Below are positions 35,932 through 43,982 of a stretch of 64,000 bases of DNA, piece by piece. The DNA is from Joostella atrarenae. GTDB taxonomy: Bacteria > Bacteroidota > Bacteroidia > Flavobacteriales > Flavobacteriaceae. Made by a program: the position numbers and the translations under genes. Position 1 is the first letter of the stretch. Every line of letters begins with the position of its first letter. A model generated the notes under the pieces. That model was not told the origin of the DNA. It was given only the letters and a program-made list of their open reading frames with translations, and did not search any database. The stretch lies in contig NZ_JAETXX010000014.1 in the NCBI RefSeq assembly GCF_021764745.1, forward strand, positions 1 to 64,000, written 5' to 3'.

Positions 35932-36774
35932 TTATCTGTATTTTTTTCGATAATTACCTGGAGAAGTGTTTTTTAACTCTTTAAATTTTCGAAAAAAGAA
36001 GGGAGGAGATTCAAAACCACAAGAGAAAGCTATTTGAGAAATAGGTTCTTCAGTGTGTATTAACATTCTAGTTGCAATATGAATTCGATATTCGGTTAAA
36101 AAGGTAAAAAAAGATCGCCCCATCATTTTATTAAAAAATCTAGAAAAAGCCTGTTCAGATAGACCAACAAGCTTACTAACCTCTTTTAGGTATATTTTTT
36201 CATTATAAGAACTAGCAATGAATTCATGAACTTTATTCATTCTGCTTGTATGTACAACAGATATATCTTTTGTGAAATTAGTATTGCAGATTTCTTTTTG
36301 AGGAATCGTTGTTAAACGATTTAATATTGTAAGAAGGCCAAGATATAAATCGCTGCCTTTTTTGGTAGGAAGTTTTTTTATTTCCTGAATAATATCTAGA
36401 CTATTTTTCTTGTCAAAAAGTATCCCTTTAGAAGCTTTATATAACATTTCGGACACATTATTCAGCTCAGGTATATTTTTAAATGCTATATCATCCCATT
36501 GAATAACGTAGGATTTTGATTTTGAATTAGGATCTAAGATATTTTTCCAACAATGAGGAACGTTTGATCGTATAAGAACCAGTTCCCCTGGTTCATAGGC
36601 TCCAGCAAAATCTCCAATAAATTTTGTACCATAACTACTTTCTATGTACGTAAGTTCATGCTGTGGATGAAAGTGCCATGGAGTCTCAAAATTATCTTCT
36701 TCGTACTCAAAAGCAATTATAGTTTGTTCCATTCCTAATTGGAGAGACTCTAATATTGGCTTCATAACTAACAA
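35932..36774 (-). CDS. AraC-family transcriptional regulator
   Basis: A 280-residue regulator with an N-terminal cupin sensor domain (about 15-95, with HFHPQHELTYIE and GELVLIRSNVPHCW) and a C-terminal AraC domain with two helix-turn-helix units (about 180-279, including LSEQAFSRFFNKMMG and IAFSCGFESPPFFFRKFKE). It is divergent from the P450 operon with a 159-bp gap, so it may control demethylation genes in response to a sugar. A direct repeat TAGTTTA at 36824-36830 and 36841-36847 in that gap is a candidate site. It is convergent with the preceding lipoprotein gene. Confidence 0.88.
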   Translation of the reverse strand: MLVMKPILESLQLGMEQTIIAFEYEEDNFETPWHFHPQHELTYIESSYGTKFIGDFAGAYEPGELVLIRSNVPHCWKNILDPNSKSKSYVIQWDDIAFKNIPELNNVSEMLYKASKGILFDKKNSLDIIQEIKKLPTKKGSDLYLGLLTILNRLTTIPQKEICNTNFTKDISVVHTSRMNKVHEFIASSYNEKIYLKEVSKLVGLSEQAFSRFFNKMMGRSFFTFLTEYRIHIATRMLIHTEEPISQIAFSCGFESPPFFFRKFKELKNTSPGNYRKKYR

Positions 36775-36933
36775 AACTATTTTTATTAAAATAACTTATA
36801 CAGTCGTAAATATATTTATTATTTAGTTTAAATGACATAATAGTTTACTTTATTGAGATAAAAGGATATAAAAAAAAGCTGTAATTGATTGATATTTGAT
36901 TTACTAAACAACATATAATTAAACAAAATCATT

Positions 36934-38091
36934 ATGTCATCAAGTGACTTTAAAGATCCCTTTGGGGAAGCCAGAGTACTAAAAGGTTATGGAGAAATGA
37001 ACGATCAGCATGATCCAGTGGTGATGCTATTAAGGCATAAAGATGTAAGAAAAGGAGCCCATGATTGGAAAACTTATAGTTCTCAAGCAGAACCAGGAAG
37101 AATAGTAGTTCCTTCTGAAGTTTCTATAAGAGACACTCGACAGATTCCTTTTGAAGTAGACCCGCCAGTGCATGGCGATTATAGGACGTTAGTAGCCCCT
37201 TGGTTTAAAAGACCTCTTGAAGATGAATATCAAAAAAGGTTAGAAGAGATTATAAGTGAAGCCTTAAAAGGTAGTCTTTCCAAAAAGAGCATAGATGTAG
37301 TAACTGAACTAGCATTACCAATTCAATCTAGAGCCTTGACTTTATTACTAAATGTTCCCTATTATGAAGCTGAAAAATGGATATCATGGGGAACTCATGT
37401 TTTTCGTAGTGAAGGAGAAGCTTTAGACAAAGAAAAAGCATTTATCCTATATGATTATATTGATGAAGAGATAGATAAAGCAATAAAAAATCCCAGCAAT
37501 GATTTATATTCTATGTTGTTAGCATCCGAAGTAAATGGGGAAAAGCTAACTAAAGAGGAGGTTAAGGGAGTTATGATTTTAACTTTTGCAGGAGGTAGAG
37601 ATACAGTTATTAATGCTATAACTAATACGATAGCATACTTTGCAGAGAATCCTTCATCATTATACCACCTTAAGGAAAATCCAGATATTATAAATAATGC
37701 AGTAGAAGAATTAGTACGCTATTTCTCACCATTAACACATATGGGAAGAGAAGTAACCAAAAATACCTCCGTTTGTGAGCATGCAATTAAAGCAAATAGC
37801 AGGATTTCATTATGTTGGGCTTCTGCTAATAGAGATGAGAATGTATTTGAAGATGCTAATACCGTTAAGTTAGATAGAAAGTTAAATCCACATGTAGGCT
37901 TTGGTTTTAGTCACCATAATTGCTTGGGTGCTACTCATGCTCGTCAAATATTAAGAACGTTACTTAAAGTTTTTTTACTAGAAGATGTGTCAATTCAGGT
38001 ATTAGATTCAGAAGAAAACATTGAACAGTTAGGAGATTTTAAAAGAAAAGTAGGTTTTAATAAGCTACAAGTGCAATTCAGTAAAAAATAA
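36934..38091 (+). CDS. Cytochrome P450, probable 6-O-methyl-D-galactose demethylase
   Basis: A 385-residue soluble bacterial P450. The I-helix motif reads TFAGGRDT (about 224-231), the ExxR motif EELVR (about 267-271), and the heme ligand is Cys330 in FGFSHHNCLG. The usual glycine four residues before Cys is Ser here. It is 7 bp upstream of a [2Fe-2S] ferredoxin and its reductase. A P450-ferredoxin-reductase trio in agar/porphyran loci of marine flavobacteria (Zobellia, Formosa) is known to oxidatively demethylate 6-O-methyl-D-galactose, giving D-galactose and formaldehyde. The match of context supports that role; the substrate is not shown by sequence alone. Confidence 0.85.
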   Translation: MSSSDFKDPFGEARVLKGYGEMNDQHDPVVMLLRHKDVRKGAHDWKTYSSQAEPGRIVVPSEVSIRDTRQIPFEVDPPVHGDYRTLVAPWFKRPLEDEYQKRLEEIISEALKGSLSKKSIDVVTELALPIQSRALTLLLNVPYYEAEKWISWGTHVFRSEGEALDKEKAFILYDYIDEEIDKAIKNPSNDLYSMLLASEVNGEKLTKEEVKGVMILTFAGGRDTVINAITNTIAYFAENPSSLYHLKENPDIINNAVEELVRYFSPLTHMGREVTKNTSVCEHAIKANSRISLCWASANRDENVFEDANTVKLDRKLNPHVGFGFSHHNCLGATHARQILRTLLKVFLLEDVSIQVLDSEENIEQLGDFKRKVGFNKLQVQFSKK

Positions 38092-38097
38092 TATAAA

Positions 38098-38406
38098 ATG
38101 GCAAAGGTTACATTTATAACGAGTGATAATAACACAATAACTTTAGAAGCAGAAAGTGGTTCTGTAATGGAGTTGGCAGTAAATAATAATATTAAAGGAA
38201 TTGATGGTGATTGCGGAGGTGTTTGTTCTTGCGCTACATGCCATGTACACGTGGACCCTATGTACTTTGATAAAATTGAAGAAGCTTCAGAAATAGAAAA
38301 AGATATGTTAGAATTAGATGATAACGTAAATCAGTATAGTCGATTGTCTTGTCAACTACAAATAAGTGAAGACTTGGATGGAGTTATTTTAACAGTTGCA
38401 AAATAA
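38098..38406 (+). CDS. [2Fe-2S] ferredoxin, electron donor to the P450
   Basis: A 102-residue putidaredoxin-type ferredoxin. Cluster cysteines are Cys39, Cys45 and Cys48 in GDCGGVCSCATC plus a fourth in RLSC (about residue 83). There is one extra cysteine at 43 inside the loop. It passes electrons from the reductase encoded just downstream to the P450 encoded just upstream. Confidence 0.9.
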   Translation: MAKVTFITSDNNTITLEAESGSVMELAVNNNIKGIDGDCGGVCSCATCHVHVDPMYFDKIEEASEIEKDMLELDDNVNQYSRLSCQLQISEDLDGVILTVAK

Positions 38407-38422
38407 ATTACACTCTCTTCGG

Positions 38423-39664
38423 ATGAAAAATAATAAAGAGGTTTGTATAATAATAGGAGCGAGTCACGCAGGTGTTAATTGTGCCTTTGCGTTGCGTAAG
38501 GAAGGTTGGCAAGGCGATATTATTTTATTAGATTCAGATCCAGAATTACCATATCATAGACCCCCATTATCAAAAACTTACCTAAATGATTCTGCAGCTA
38601 TTTTACAACCATTAAAATCATTGGAAAGCTATACTAAAGATGGAATAAAGTTAATTTTAGGGAAAGAAGTAACAGCTATTAACTCCAATATAAAGCAACT
38701 GAAATTAAATGACGGTTCTACTTTAAATTATGATAAATTAGTTCTCGCAACTGGAGCTAAACCAATTATACCACCGATAGAAGGATTGAGAAATTCTAAT
38801 ATGACTTTTACGCTAAGAACAGCAGCAGATATAACAGAAATAAAGAATACACTTTCTAAGGCTAAAAGAAAAAGAGTAGCAATAATAGGAGGCGGGTATA
38901 TTGGATTAGAGACTGCAGCTTCTCTAAATAAGATGGGAGCTGAGGTTACAATTTTGGAACGCGAATCTAGAATTTTAGCTAGAGTTACTTCTATATATAT
39001 TAGTAATTTCTTTCAAGAATTGCATAGGTCTAATAAGGTTGATATTCAGTTAGGAAAGAATGTTTCGATTGTAGAAAACAGCGATGACTCTATTTGCATT
39101 CATTGCAGTGATGCTACAAAGCTAGATGTAGATATTTTAATTCTGGGAGTAGGGGTAATACCTAATTGCGAAATAGCTAGCAAAGCAGGTTTGAATGTAA
39201 AGGATGGTATCTTGGTCGATGAGTTTACAAGAACATCTAATAGATATATTTATGCTATTGGAGATGTAAGTAATCATTATAATAAACATTACGGATATAA
39301 TATTCGTGTTGAGTCTGTTCAGAATGCAGTTGAACAGTCTAAAATAGCGGCAGCAAATATCACTGGAAAGAAAATAGAGTATAATACAGTGCCTTGGTTC
39401 TGGTCTGATCAATTCGATGTAAAGCTTCAAATAGTAGGATTAGCAAATGGATATACAGATATAGTTATTAGAGAAGAAAACCTTGAAAAGAATATAATAT
39501 CTGTTTGGTACTTTAATAAAGATATATTGTTAGCTGTTGATGCTATTAATAATGCAAAAGCATACGTTTTTGGGACTAAATTTATTAAAGACAATTTGGT
39601 GATTGATAAAAAAAAATTACGAGATATTTCTATACCAATTAATAAAGACTTGATTGTTGGTTAA
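38423..39664 (+). CDS. FAD-dependent ferredoxin reductase
   Basis: A 413-residue NAD(P)H:ferredoxin reductase of the putidaredoxin-reductase type. The FAD-binding fold reads CIIIGASHAGVNCAFALR, the NAD-binding fold IIGGGYIGLETAAS (about 155-168), and the second FAD motif YAIGDVSNHYN (about 276). The start is placed at the Met of MKNNKEVC at 38423. An earlier in-frame ATG at 38396 would overlap the ferredoxin gene and add nine non-family residues. It completes the three-part electron chain. A terminator follows at 39684-39715. Confidence 0.9.
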   Translation: MKNNKEVCIIIGASHAGVNCAFALRKEGWQGDIILLDSDPELPYHRPPLSKTYLNDSAAILQPLKSLESYTKDGIKLILGKEVTAINSNIKQLKLNDGSTLNYDKLVLATGAKPIIPPIEGLRNSNMTFTLRTAADITEIKNTLSKAKRKRVAIIGGGYIGLETAASLNKMGAEVTILERESRILARVTSIYISNFFQELHRSNKVDIQLGKNVSIVENSDDSICIHCSDATKLDVDILILGVGVIPNCEIASKAGLNVKDGILVDEFTRTSNRYIYAIGDVSNHYNKHYGYNIRVESVQNAVEQSKIAAANITGKKIEYNTVPWFWSDQFDVKLQIVGLANGYTDIVIREENLEKNIISVWYFNKDILLAVDAINNAKAYVFGTKFIKDNLVIDKKKLRDISIPINKDLIVG

Positions 39665-39683
39665 AGGTTTACATAAAAGCATT

Positions 39684-39717
39684 AAAAAAGCTCATAATTG
39701 ACTATGAGCTTTTTTTT
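39684..39717. terminator. Bidirectional terminator between convergent units
   Basis: GCTCATA at 39690-39696 pairs with TATGAGC at 39703-39709, flanked by six A and eight T residues. It serves the reductase on the plus strand and the sodium symporter operon on the minus strand. Confidence 0.85.
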
Positions 39718-39737
39718 ATACATAATAAATGGTTTCG

Positions 39738-41321
39738 TTATCTAAAATGGTAATAGATATAGATTACAATGATAACAATTGCAATACCAAAAAACTTTAT
39801 GTATTTGTAGGGAGTTATATCGACCTTTTGCGTATAAGTTAATTTGAATGCTGGTTCCAAAGGATATAGTTTTCCAATTATCAGCATTATTCCTACGTTA
39901 GTTATAAATATAATAGCTTGTACATGAAGAAAATGAGGCATCATCTTTTCATCCAAAATAAAATATTTTAAAAACAGATATATCAAGTATAAAATAACAC
40001 CAGAGACTATACCTATTTTAGCAGCAATAGCTGGTACTTTTTTAGTAAAATATCCCACTACAATTATAGAAAGAATAGGTATTGTATAGCAACCATTTAC
40101 TTCTTGTAGATATCCAAACAAGCCTTGTGGCGCTTTAGCAATTAGTGGAGCAATTATCATGGCTGCTATCGCCAAGAGTACACCAAAGTACTTACCATTT
40201 CTTATAACATCAATATCTGATGCATTTGAATGAAAATATTGCTTGTAAAAATCAATACTAAATAGAGTGATAGAACTATTGAGTGCACTATTGAAAGAAC
40301 TTAAAATGGCTCCAAATAAAACTGCAGCAAAAAAACCTATTAAAACTGTAGGGAGCACTTTATTTACTAATAACGGATATGCTTGGTCTGGAGTTTCTAT
40401 ATTCCCTCCAAAAATGTAGTAAGCAATGATCCCAGGTAAAACAACAATTAATGGGCCTAATATTTTAATGAAAGCAGCCAGGAGTAGTCCTTTCTGTCCT
40501 TCTTTTAAGTTTTTGGCAGCTAAAGCACGCTGAATTATCGCCTGATTGGTACCCCAATAAAATAGTTGAACTAACATAAGACCTGTAAAAATGGTGCTAA
40601 AAGGAACCGAACTATTACTATCTCCCATTGCTTTGAATCTTTCAGGAGCTTCTCTAAGTAGTATTTCTGTCCCGTTAAATATAGAACCATCACCAATATA
40701 CATTAGTCCGAAAACTGGAATCATAAGACCGCCTATCAATAAGCCAATAGCATTGATGGTGTCTGAGATAGCGACAGCCTTCAGCCCTCCAAAAATTGCA
40801 TATATAGAACCAATAGTGCCAATACTCCAGACACAAATCCATAGTGCTGTGTTTTCAGAAACGTTTAAAAGCTCAGGGATGTTAAACATAGTGCTTATTG
40901 CTAGTGACCCTGAGTAGAGAACAATGGGGAGTAAAATAATAATGTAACCTAGTAAGAATAATCCTGAAGTAATAGTTTTAGTAGTATTGTCGTATCTCTC
41001 AGCTAAAAACTCAGGAAGGGTGGTAATACCACCTTTTAAATATTTAGGTAATAAATACATCGCTGTAAATACCATAGCAATAGCAGCTAGAGTTTCCCAT
41101 GCCATGACTAAAATCCCTTCAGAATATGCTTGGCCGTTTAAGCCTACTATTTGCTCTGTAGATAAGTTAGTGAGTAGTAAAGACCCTGCAATAACACCTG
41201 CAGTTAGTGATCTTCCTCCTAAAAAATACCCGTCACTTGTGTTCTCATTCGTTTTTAATGTAGCAACATATGAAATAATAGCAACTAGAAGTGTGAAACC
41301 AATAAAAGTAAGTAAAATCAT
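39738..41321 (-). CDS. Sodium:solute symporter (SSS family), probable monosaccharide importer
   Basis: A 527-residue inner-membrane transporter with about fourteen helices. It shows SSS/SGLT features: SDGYFLGGRSLTAGVIAGSLLLTNLSTEQIVGLNGQAY near the N-terminus (helix 1-2 region), GGLKAVAISDTINAIGLLIGG, and NQAIIQRALAAKNLKEGQKG. Relatives in Bacteroidetes sugar loci carry galactose or other monosaccharides with sodium. It is the last gene of the susCD-KDG kinase operon, 13 bp after the TIM-barrel gene, so 3,6-anhydro-L-galactose or D-galactose are possible cargoes. The substrate is not known. Confidence 0.85.
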   Translation of the reverse strand: MILLTFIGFTLLVAIISYVATLKTNENTSDGYFLGGRSLTAGVIAGSLLLTNLSTEQIVGLNGQAYSEGILVMAWETLAAIAMVFTAMYLLPKYLKGGITTLPEFLAERYDNTTKTITSGLFLLGYIIILLPIVLYSGSLAISTMFNIPELLNVSENTALWICVWSIGTIGSIYAIFGGLKAVAISDTINAIGLLIGGLMIPVFGLMYIGDGSIFNGTEILLREAPERFKAMGDSNSSVPFSTIFTGLMLVQLFYWGTNQAIIQRALAAKNLKEGQKGLLLAAFIKILGPLIVVLPGIIAYYIFGGNIETPDQAYPLLVNKVLPTVLIGFFAAVLFGAILSSFNSALNSSITLFSIDFYKQYFHSNASDIDVIRNGKYFGVLLAIAAMIIAPLIAKAPQGLFGYLQEVNGCYTIPILSIIVVGYFTKKVPAIAAKIGIVSGVILYLIYLFLKYFILDEKMMPHFLHVQAIIFITNVGIMLIIGKLYPLEPAFKLTYTQKVDITPYKYIKFFGIAIVIIVIYIYYHFR

Positions 41322-41334
41322 AGAAGTAAAAAGG

Positions 41335-42147
41335 TTATAGATTTTTTTTAAGATATTTCATCATTTCAATATTTAACTCCCATTGATCTATTATTGGCTT
41401 TGAAGAATTTGTAATTGTTTGCATATATGGAATTGGACCAAATTCTGGACAGATATAAAAGGTTTCAATCCCTTTTTTTATTGCTTTCTGAAGAATCTCT
41501 TGCCACCATTTAAAGAATGTCTCCAAATAAACTTTATTTTCTTCTGCAAATGGAGCATGTACTTGTGAGCGTTGTGTGTCTGCTACCCGAGCATGAAAAT
41601 AATGACTGTTATCAGTAGCTTTACTAAGACTTTCCTGTTGGTCGTGAAGTAACGTTTCTGATACTACTGTCCAATGGCTGAAGTCTGCTGTAAGCTTTAA
41701 ATTTGGATATATTTTTTGAAAATTACTAAAGGATTGAGCACAGTAATTGAATCTTCCTCTATGAGTTTCATGATATACAGGAACGTTTGTTTCCTTTTCA
41801 AAAAGAAATATTCTTTCTAAAATTTTTGTATTTTCTTCTAACGTATAAAAATCTCTGCCTGTATGCGAGTTAATAAAAATAGGATTAAACTCAACGAGTT
41901 TGTATAACCTTTTTTCTAATCGTTTTATATATGAATCTACTGACTCGTTTAGTGGTTCTAACCACTGCTGACTAATAAGTTCTATGCCTGATGTAGGGAG
42001 TATTTTTTTAAGATCATTCTCAAAACTTGAACTTTCTGGAATATTCATTTCTACAGCATCATATCCAGCTTCTTTTACTTTCTTAATAAAATCTTTTGCA
42101 GCAATACCTTCTTGTCCCCAAAATGGACATACGTATTTAATATTCAT
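41335..42147 (-). CDS. Sugar phosphate isomerase/epimerase-like TIM barrel
   Basis: A 270-residue protein of the AP-endonuclease-2/xylose-isomerase-like fold. Metal-ligand type motifs are visible: INSHTGRDFY, YHETHRGR, LTADFSHW and the C-terminal YICPEFGP. The reaction is not recognisable from motifs. It sits between the KDPG aldolase and SSS symporter genes, so it probably acts on a sugar or sugar acid of the same pathway, perhaps as an epimerase or isomerase. It could also be an uncharacterised hydrolase or dehydratase of the fold. Confidence 0.72.
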   Translation of the reverse strand: MNIKYVCPFWGQEGIAAKDFIKKVKEAGYDAVEMNIPESSSFENDLKKILPTSGIELISQQWLEPLNESVDSYIKRLEKRLYKLVEFNPIFINSHTGRDFYTLEENTKILERIFLFEKETNVPVYHETHRGRFNYCAQSFSNFQKIYPNLKLTADFSHWTVVSETLLHDQQESLSKATDNSHYFHARVADTQRSQVHAPFAEENKVYLETFFKWWQEILQKAIKKGIETFYICPEFGPIPYMQTITNSSKPIIDQWELNIEMMKYLKKNL

Positions 42148-42185
42148 TCCTAATTATTTTTATTATTAACCAAGTTGAGTAAATT

Positions 42186-42860
42186 TTAATGATTGGCACG
42201 TATTAGTTTGATATTTTCTATTGTTGCTGATATTAAGGTCTCGATTTCCAGATAATCAAAGTTTCCATCATTATCTTTTTTAATTAAGTTGGATCCCATA
42301 CCTACACAGCAAACACCTGCATTAAACCATTTTTTGAGATCTTCTTTTTCGGTAGACACACCTCCTGTAGGCATAATTTTTGTCCATGGTTGAGGTCCTT
42401 TTATGGCTTTTACAAATTCGGCGCCATAGATAGCACCAGGAAATAATTTTATTATTTCGCAGCCCAGTTCTTCGGCAGCAGCGATTTCAGTAAGGCTTCC
42501 ACAACCTGGCATCCAAAGTACTTTTCTACGATTACATACTTTAGCTATATCTTCTCTAAAAACAGGAGTTACAACGAAATCTGCACCTAATTGCATATAA
42601 AGAGATGCTGCTGCTGCATCTGTAATAGAGCCTATACCTAATAACATTCCAGGTAGCTCATGGTTAGCATATTTTACTAAAGCTTCAAATACCTCATACG
42701 CAAAGGCACCACGAGCTGTAAACTCTACAGCTATAGCACCACCTTCATAACAAGCCCTAACAATGTTTTTGGCTGTTTGTATATCGTTGTGATAAAATAA
42801 TGGTACTAATCCTGTAGTGGTTAATTGTTGGGCAACCTCTATACGGTTTGTTGGTTTCAT
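42186..42860 (-). CDS. eda: KDPG aldolase, copy 2
   Basis: A 224-residue class I aldolase, with the Schiff-base lysine Lys138 in EIIKLFPG and the phosphate-binding MPTGGV. It is the paralogue of 19305-19979 at equal length, with most of the core identical and differences at both ends. It lies 18 bp after KDG kinase copy 2. It provides the last step for KDG made from 3,6-anhydro-L-galactose by the enzymes encoded at 56-63 kb. Confidence 0.93.
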   Translation of the reverse strand: MKPTNRIEVAQQLTTTGLVPLFYHNDIQTAKNIVRACYEGGAIAVEFTARGAFAYEVFEALVKYANHELPGMLLGIGSITDAAAASLYMQLGADFVVTPVFREDIAKVCNRRKVLWMPGCGSLTEIAAAEELGCEIIKLFPGAIYGAEFVKAIKGPQPWTKIMPTGGVSTEKEDLKKWFNAGVCCVGMGSNLIKKDNDGNFDYLEIETLISATIENIKLIRANH

Positions 42861-42878
42861 GATGTAAGTTTTGAGTGT

Positions 42879-43901
42879 TTATCGTGCTACTAAAGCAGCT
42901 TCATTTCCAGAAATCAATTTTTCAACTTCAGTGATACTAACTAAATTATAATCTCCAGATATAGAATGTTTTAAGCAGCATGCGGCAGCTGCAAAATCTA
43001 TAGCGTATTGAAAATTGTTCGGTTTTGAGAGAAGTCCAAATATAAGACCTCCCATAAAGGCGTCTCCACTTCCTACGCGATCTATAACAGGAATAACCTC
43101 CCGTAGCGTAGCTTTAATAACTTCTTTCCTATTATACATAATACCACCAATTTTTTGGTGAGAAGCATTAATTGAGTAGCGTAGGGTAGTAGCCATGATT
43201 TTTATGTTCGGATATTTTTTAAGCACCGCATCATAAAGCTTAGACACTTCTTCTATGTTATTATAATCAGGGGTCATTCTTTTTTGTCCTGTTACTAAAC
43301 ATGCCGTATCAATATCACCTAAAAGTATATCGGTATATTGTAAAAGTTTAGGCATTACATCTTTAGGTTTTTTACCGTATTTCCACATTTTGGAGCGGTA
43401 ATTTATATCACATGAGACTGTAATATTCCTTTTTCTCGCCTGCTTTATTGCTTCTAAGCATATAGCGGCTGTATTTTCTGAAATTGCTGGAGTTACACCG
43501 CTCCAATGAAACCATTGAGCATCTTTAAAAACCATTTCCCAGTCAATTTCATCTATTTGTATTTCGGAAAAAGAAGAACCTTCTCTATCATAAAGTACAT
43601 TACTAGCGCGTGATGATGCTCCAGTTTCAAGAAAATACATTCCAAGTCTATTTCCTCCCGTACATATAAAATCAGTACCAACATTTTTTCTTCTAATCTC
43701 TTCCATACTCCTTGTGCCCAATTCATTATTGGGTATTTTGGTTATAAACTCGCTTTTAATTCCAAAATTAGCTAAGGAGACAGCAACATTAAATTCACTT
43801 CCGCCAAAAGAGGCTAAAAATGAATTCGCTTGTGATAAACGTAAATGTCTTTCAGTTGATAGTCGGAGCAAAAATTCTCCGAACGTAATTACTTTTTTCA
43901 A
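42879..43901 (-). CDS. kdgK: 2-keto-3-deoxygluconate kinase, copy 2
   Basis: A 340-residue PfkB-family kinase with FGGSEFNVAVSLANF and catalytic Asp280 in DRVGSGDAFMGG. It is the paralogue of 20032-21054, with the identical C-terminal segment EVEKLISGNEAALVAR. It is the first enzyme gene after the susCD-lipoprotein set, preceded by a hairpin at 43921-43962. It probably serves the anhydrogalactose branch. Confidence 0.92.
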   Translation of the reverse strand: MKKVITFGEFLLRLSTERHLRLSQANSFLASFGGSEFNVAVSLANFGIKSEFITKIPNNELGTRSMEEIRRKNVGTDFICTGGNRLGMYFLETGASSRASNVLYDREGSSFSEIQIDEIDWEMVFKDAQWFHWSGVTPAISENTAAICLEAIKQARKRNITVSCDINYRSKMWKYGKKPKDVMPKLLQYTDILLGDIDTACLVTGQKRMTPDYNNIEEVSKLYDAVLKKYPNIKIMATTLRYSINASHQKIGGIMYNRKEVIKATLREVIPVIDRVGSGDAFMGGLIFGLLSKPNNFQYAIDFAAAACCLKHSISGDYNLVSITEVEKLISGNEAALVAR

Positions 43902-43920
43902 GGATTGTATATTTATATTA

Positions 43921-43962
43921 ATAGCTTGTCTATGCCTATAAATAAAGACTTAGACAAGCTAT
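43921..43962 (-). terminator. Hairpin between the surface lipoprotein and KDG kinase genes
   Basis: A perfect 12-bp inverted repeat, ATAGCTTGTCTA (43921-43932) with TAGACAAGCTAT (43951-43962) and an 18-base loop. The minus-strand tail is AT-rich but has no pure T-run. It may partly terminate or stabilise the susCD-lipoprotein message, matching the hairpin placement in the L-galactose operon. Confidence 0.55.
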
Positions 43963-43982
43963 AGATAGTATTTTATTTAATT

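Noticed and set aside
36891-36898. GATATTTG as the P450 promoter -7 element
   Set aside because: It is a 7 of 8 match but has no TTG at the usual upstream distance and no shared box; too weak to list as a feature.
38396-38422. Earlier start for the ferredoxin reductase
   Set aside because: It overlaps the ferredoxin stop and adds nine residues before the FAD-binding strand that relatives do not need.
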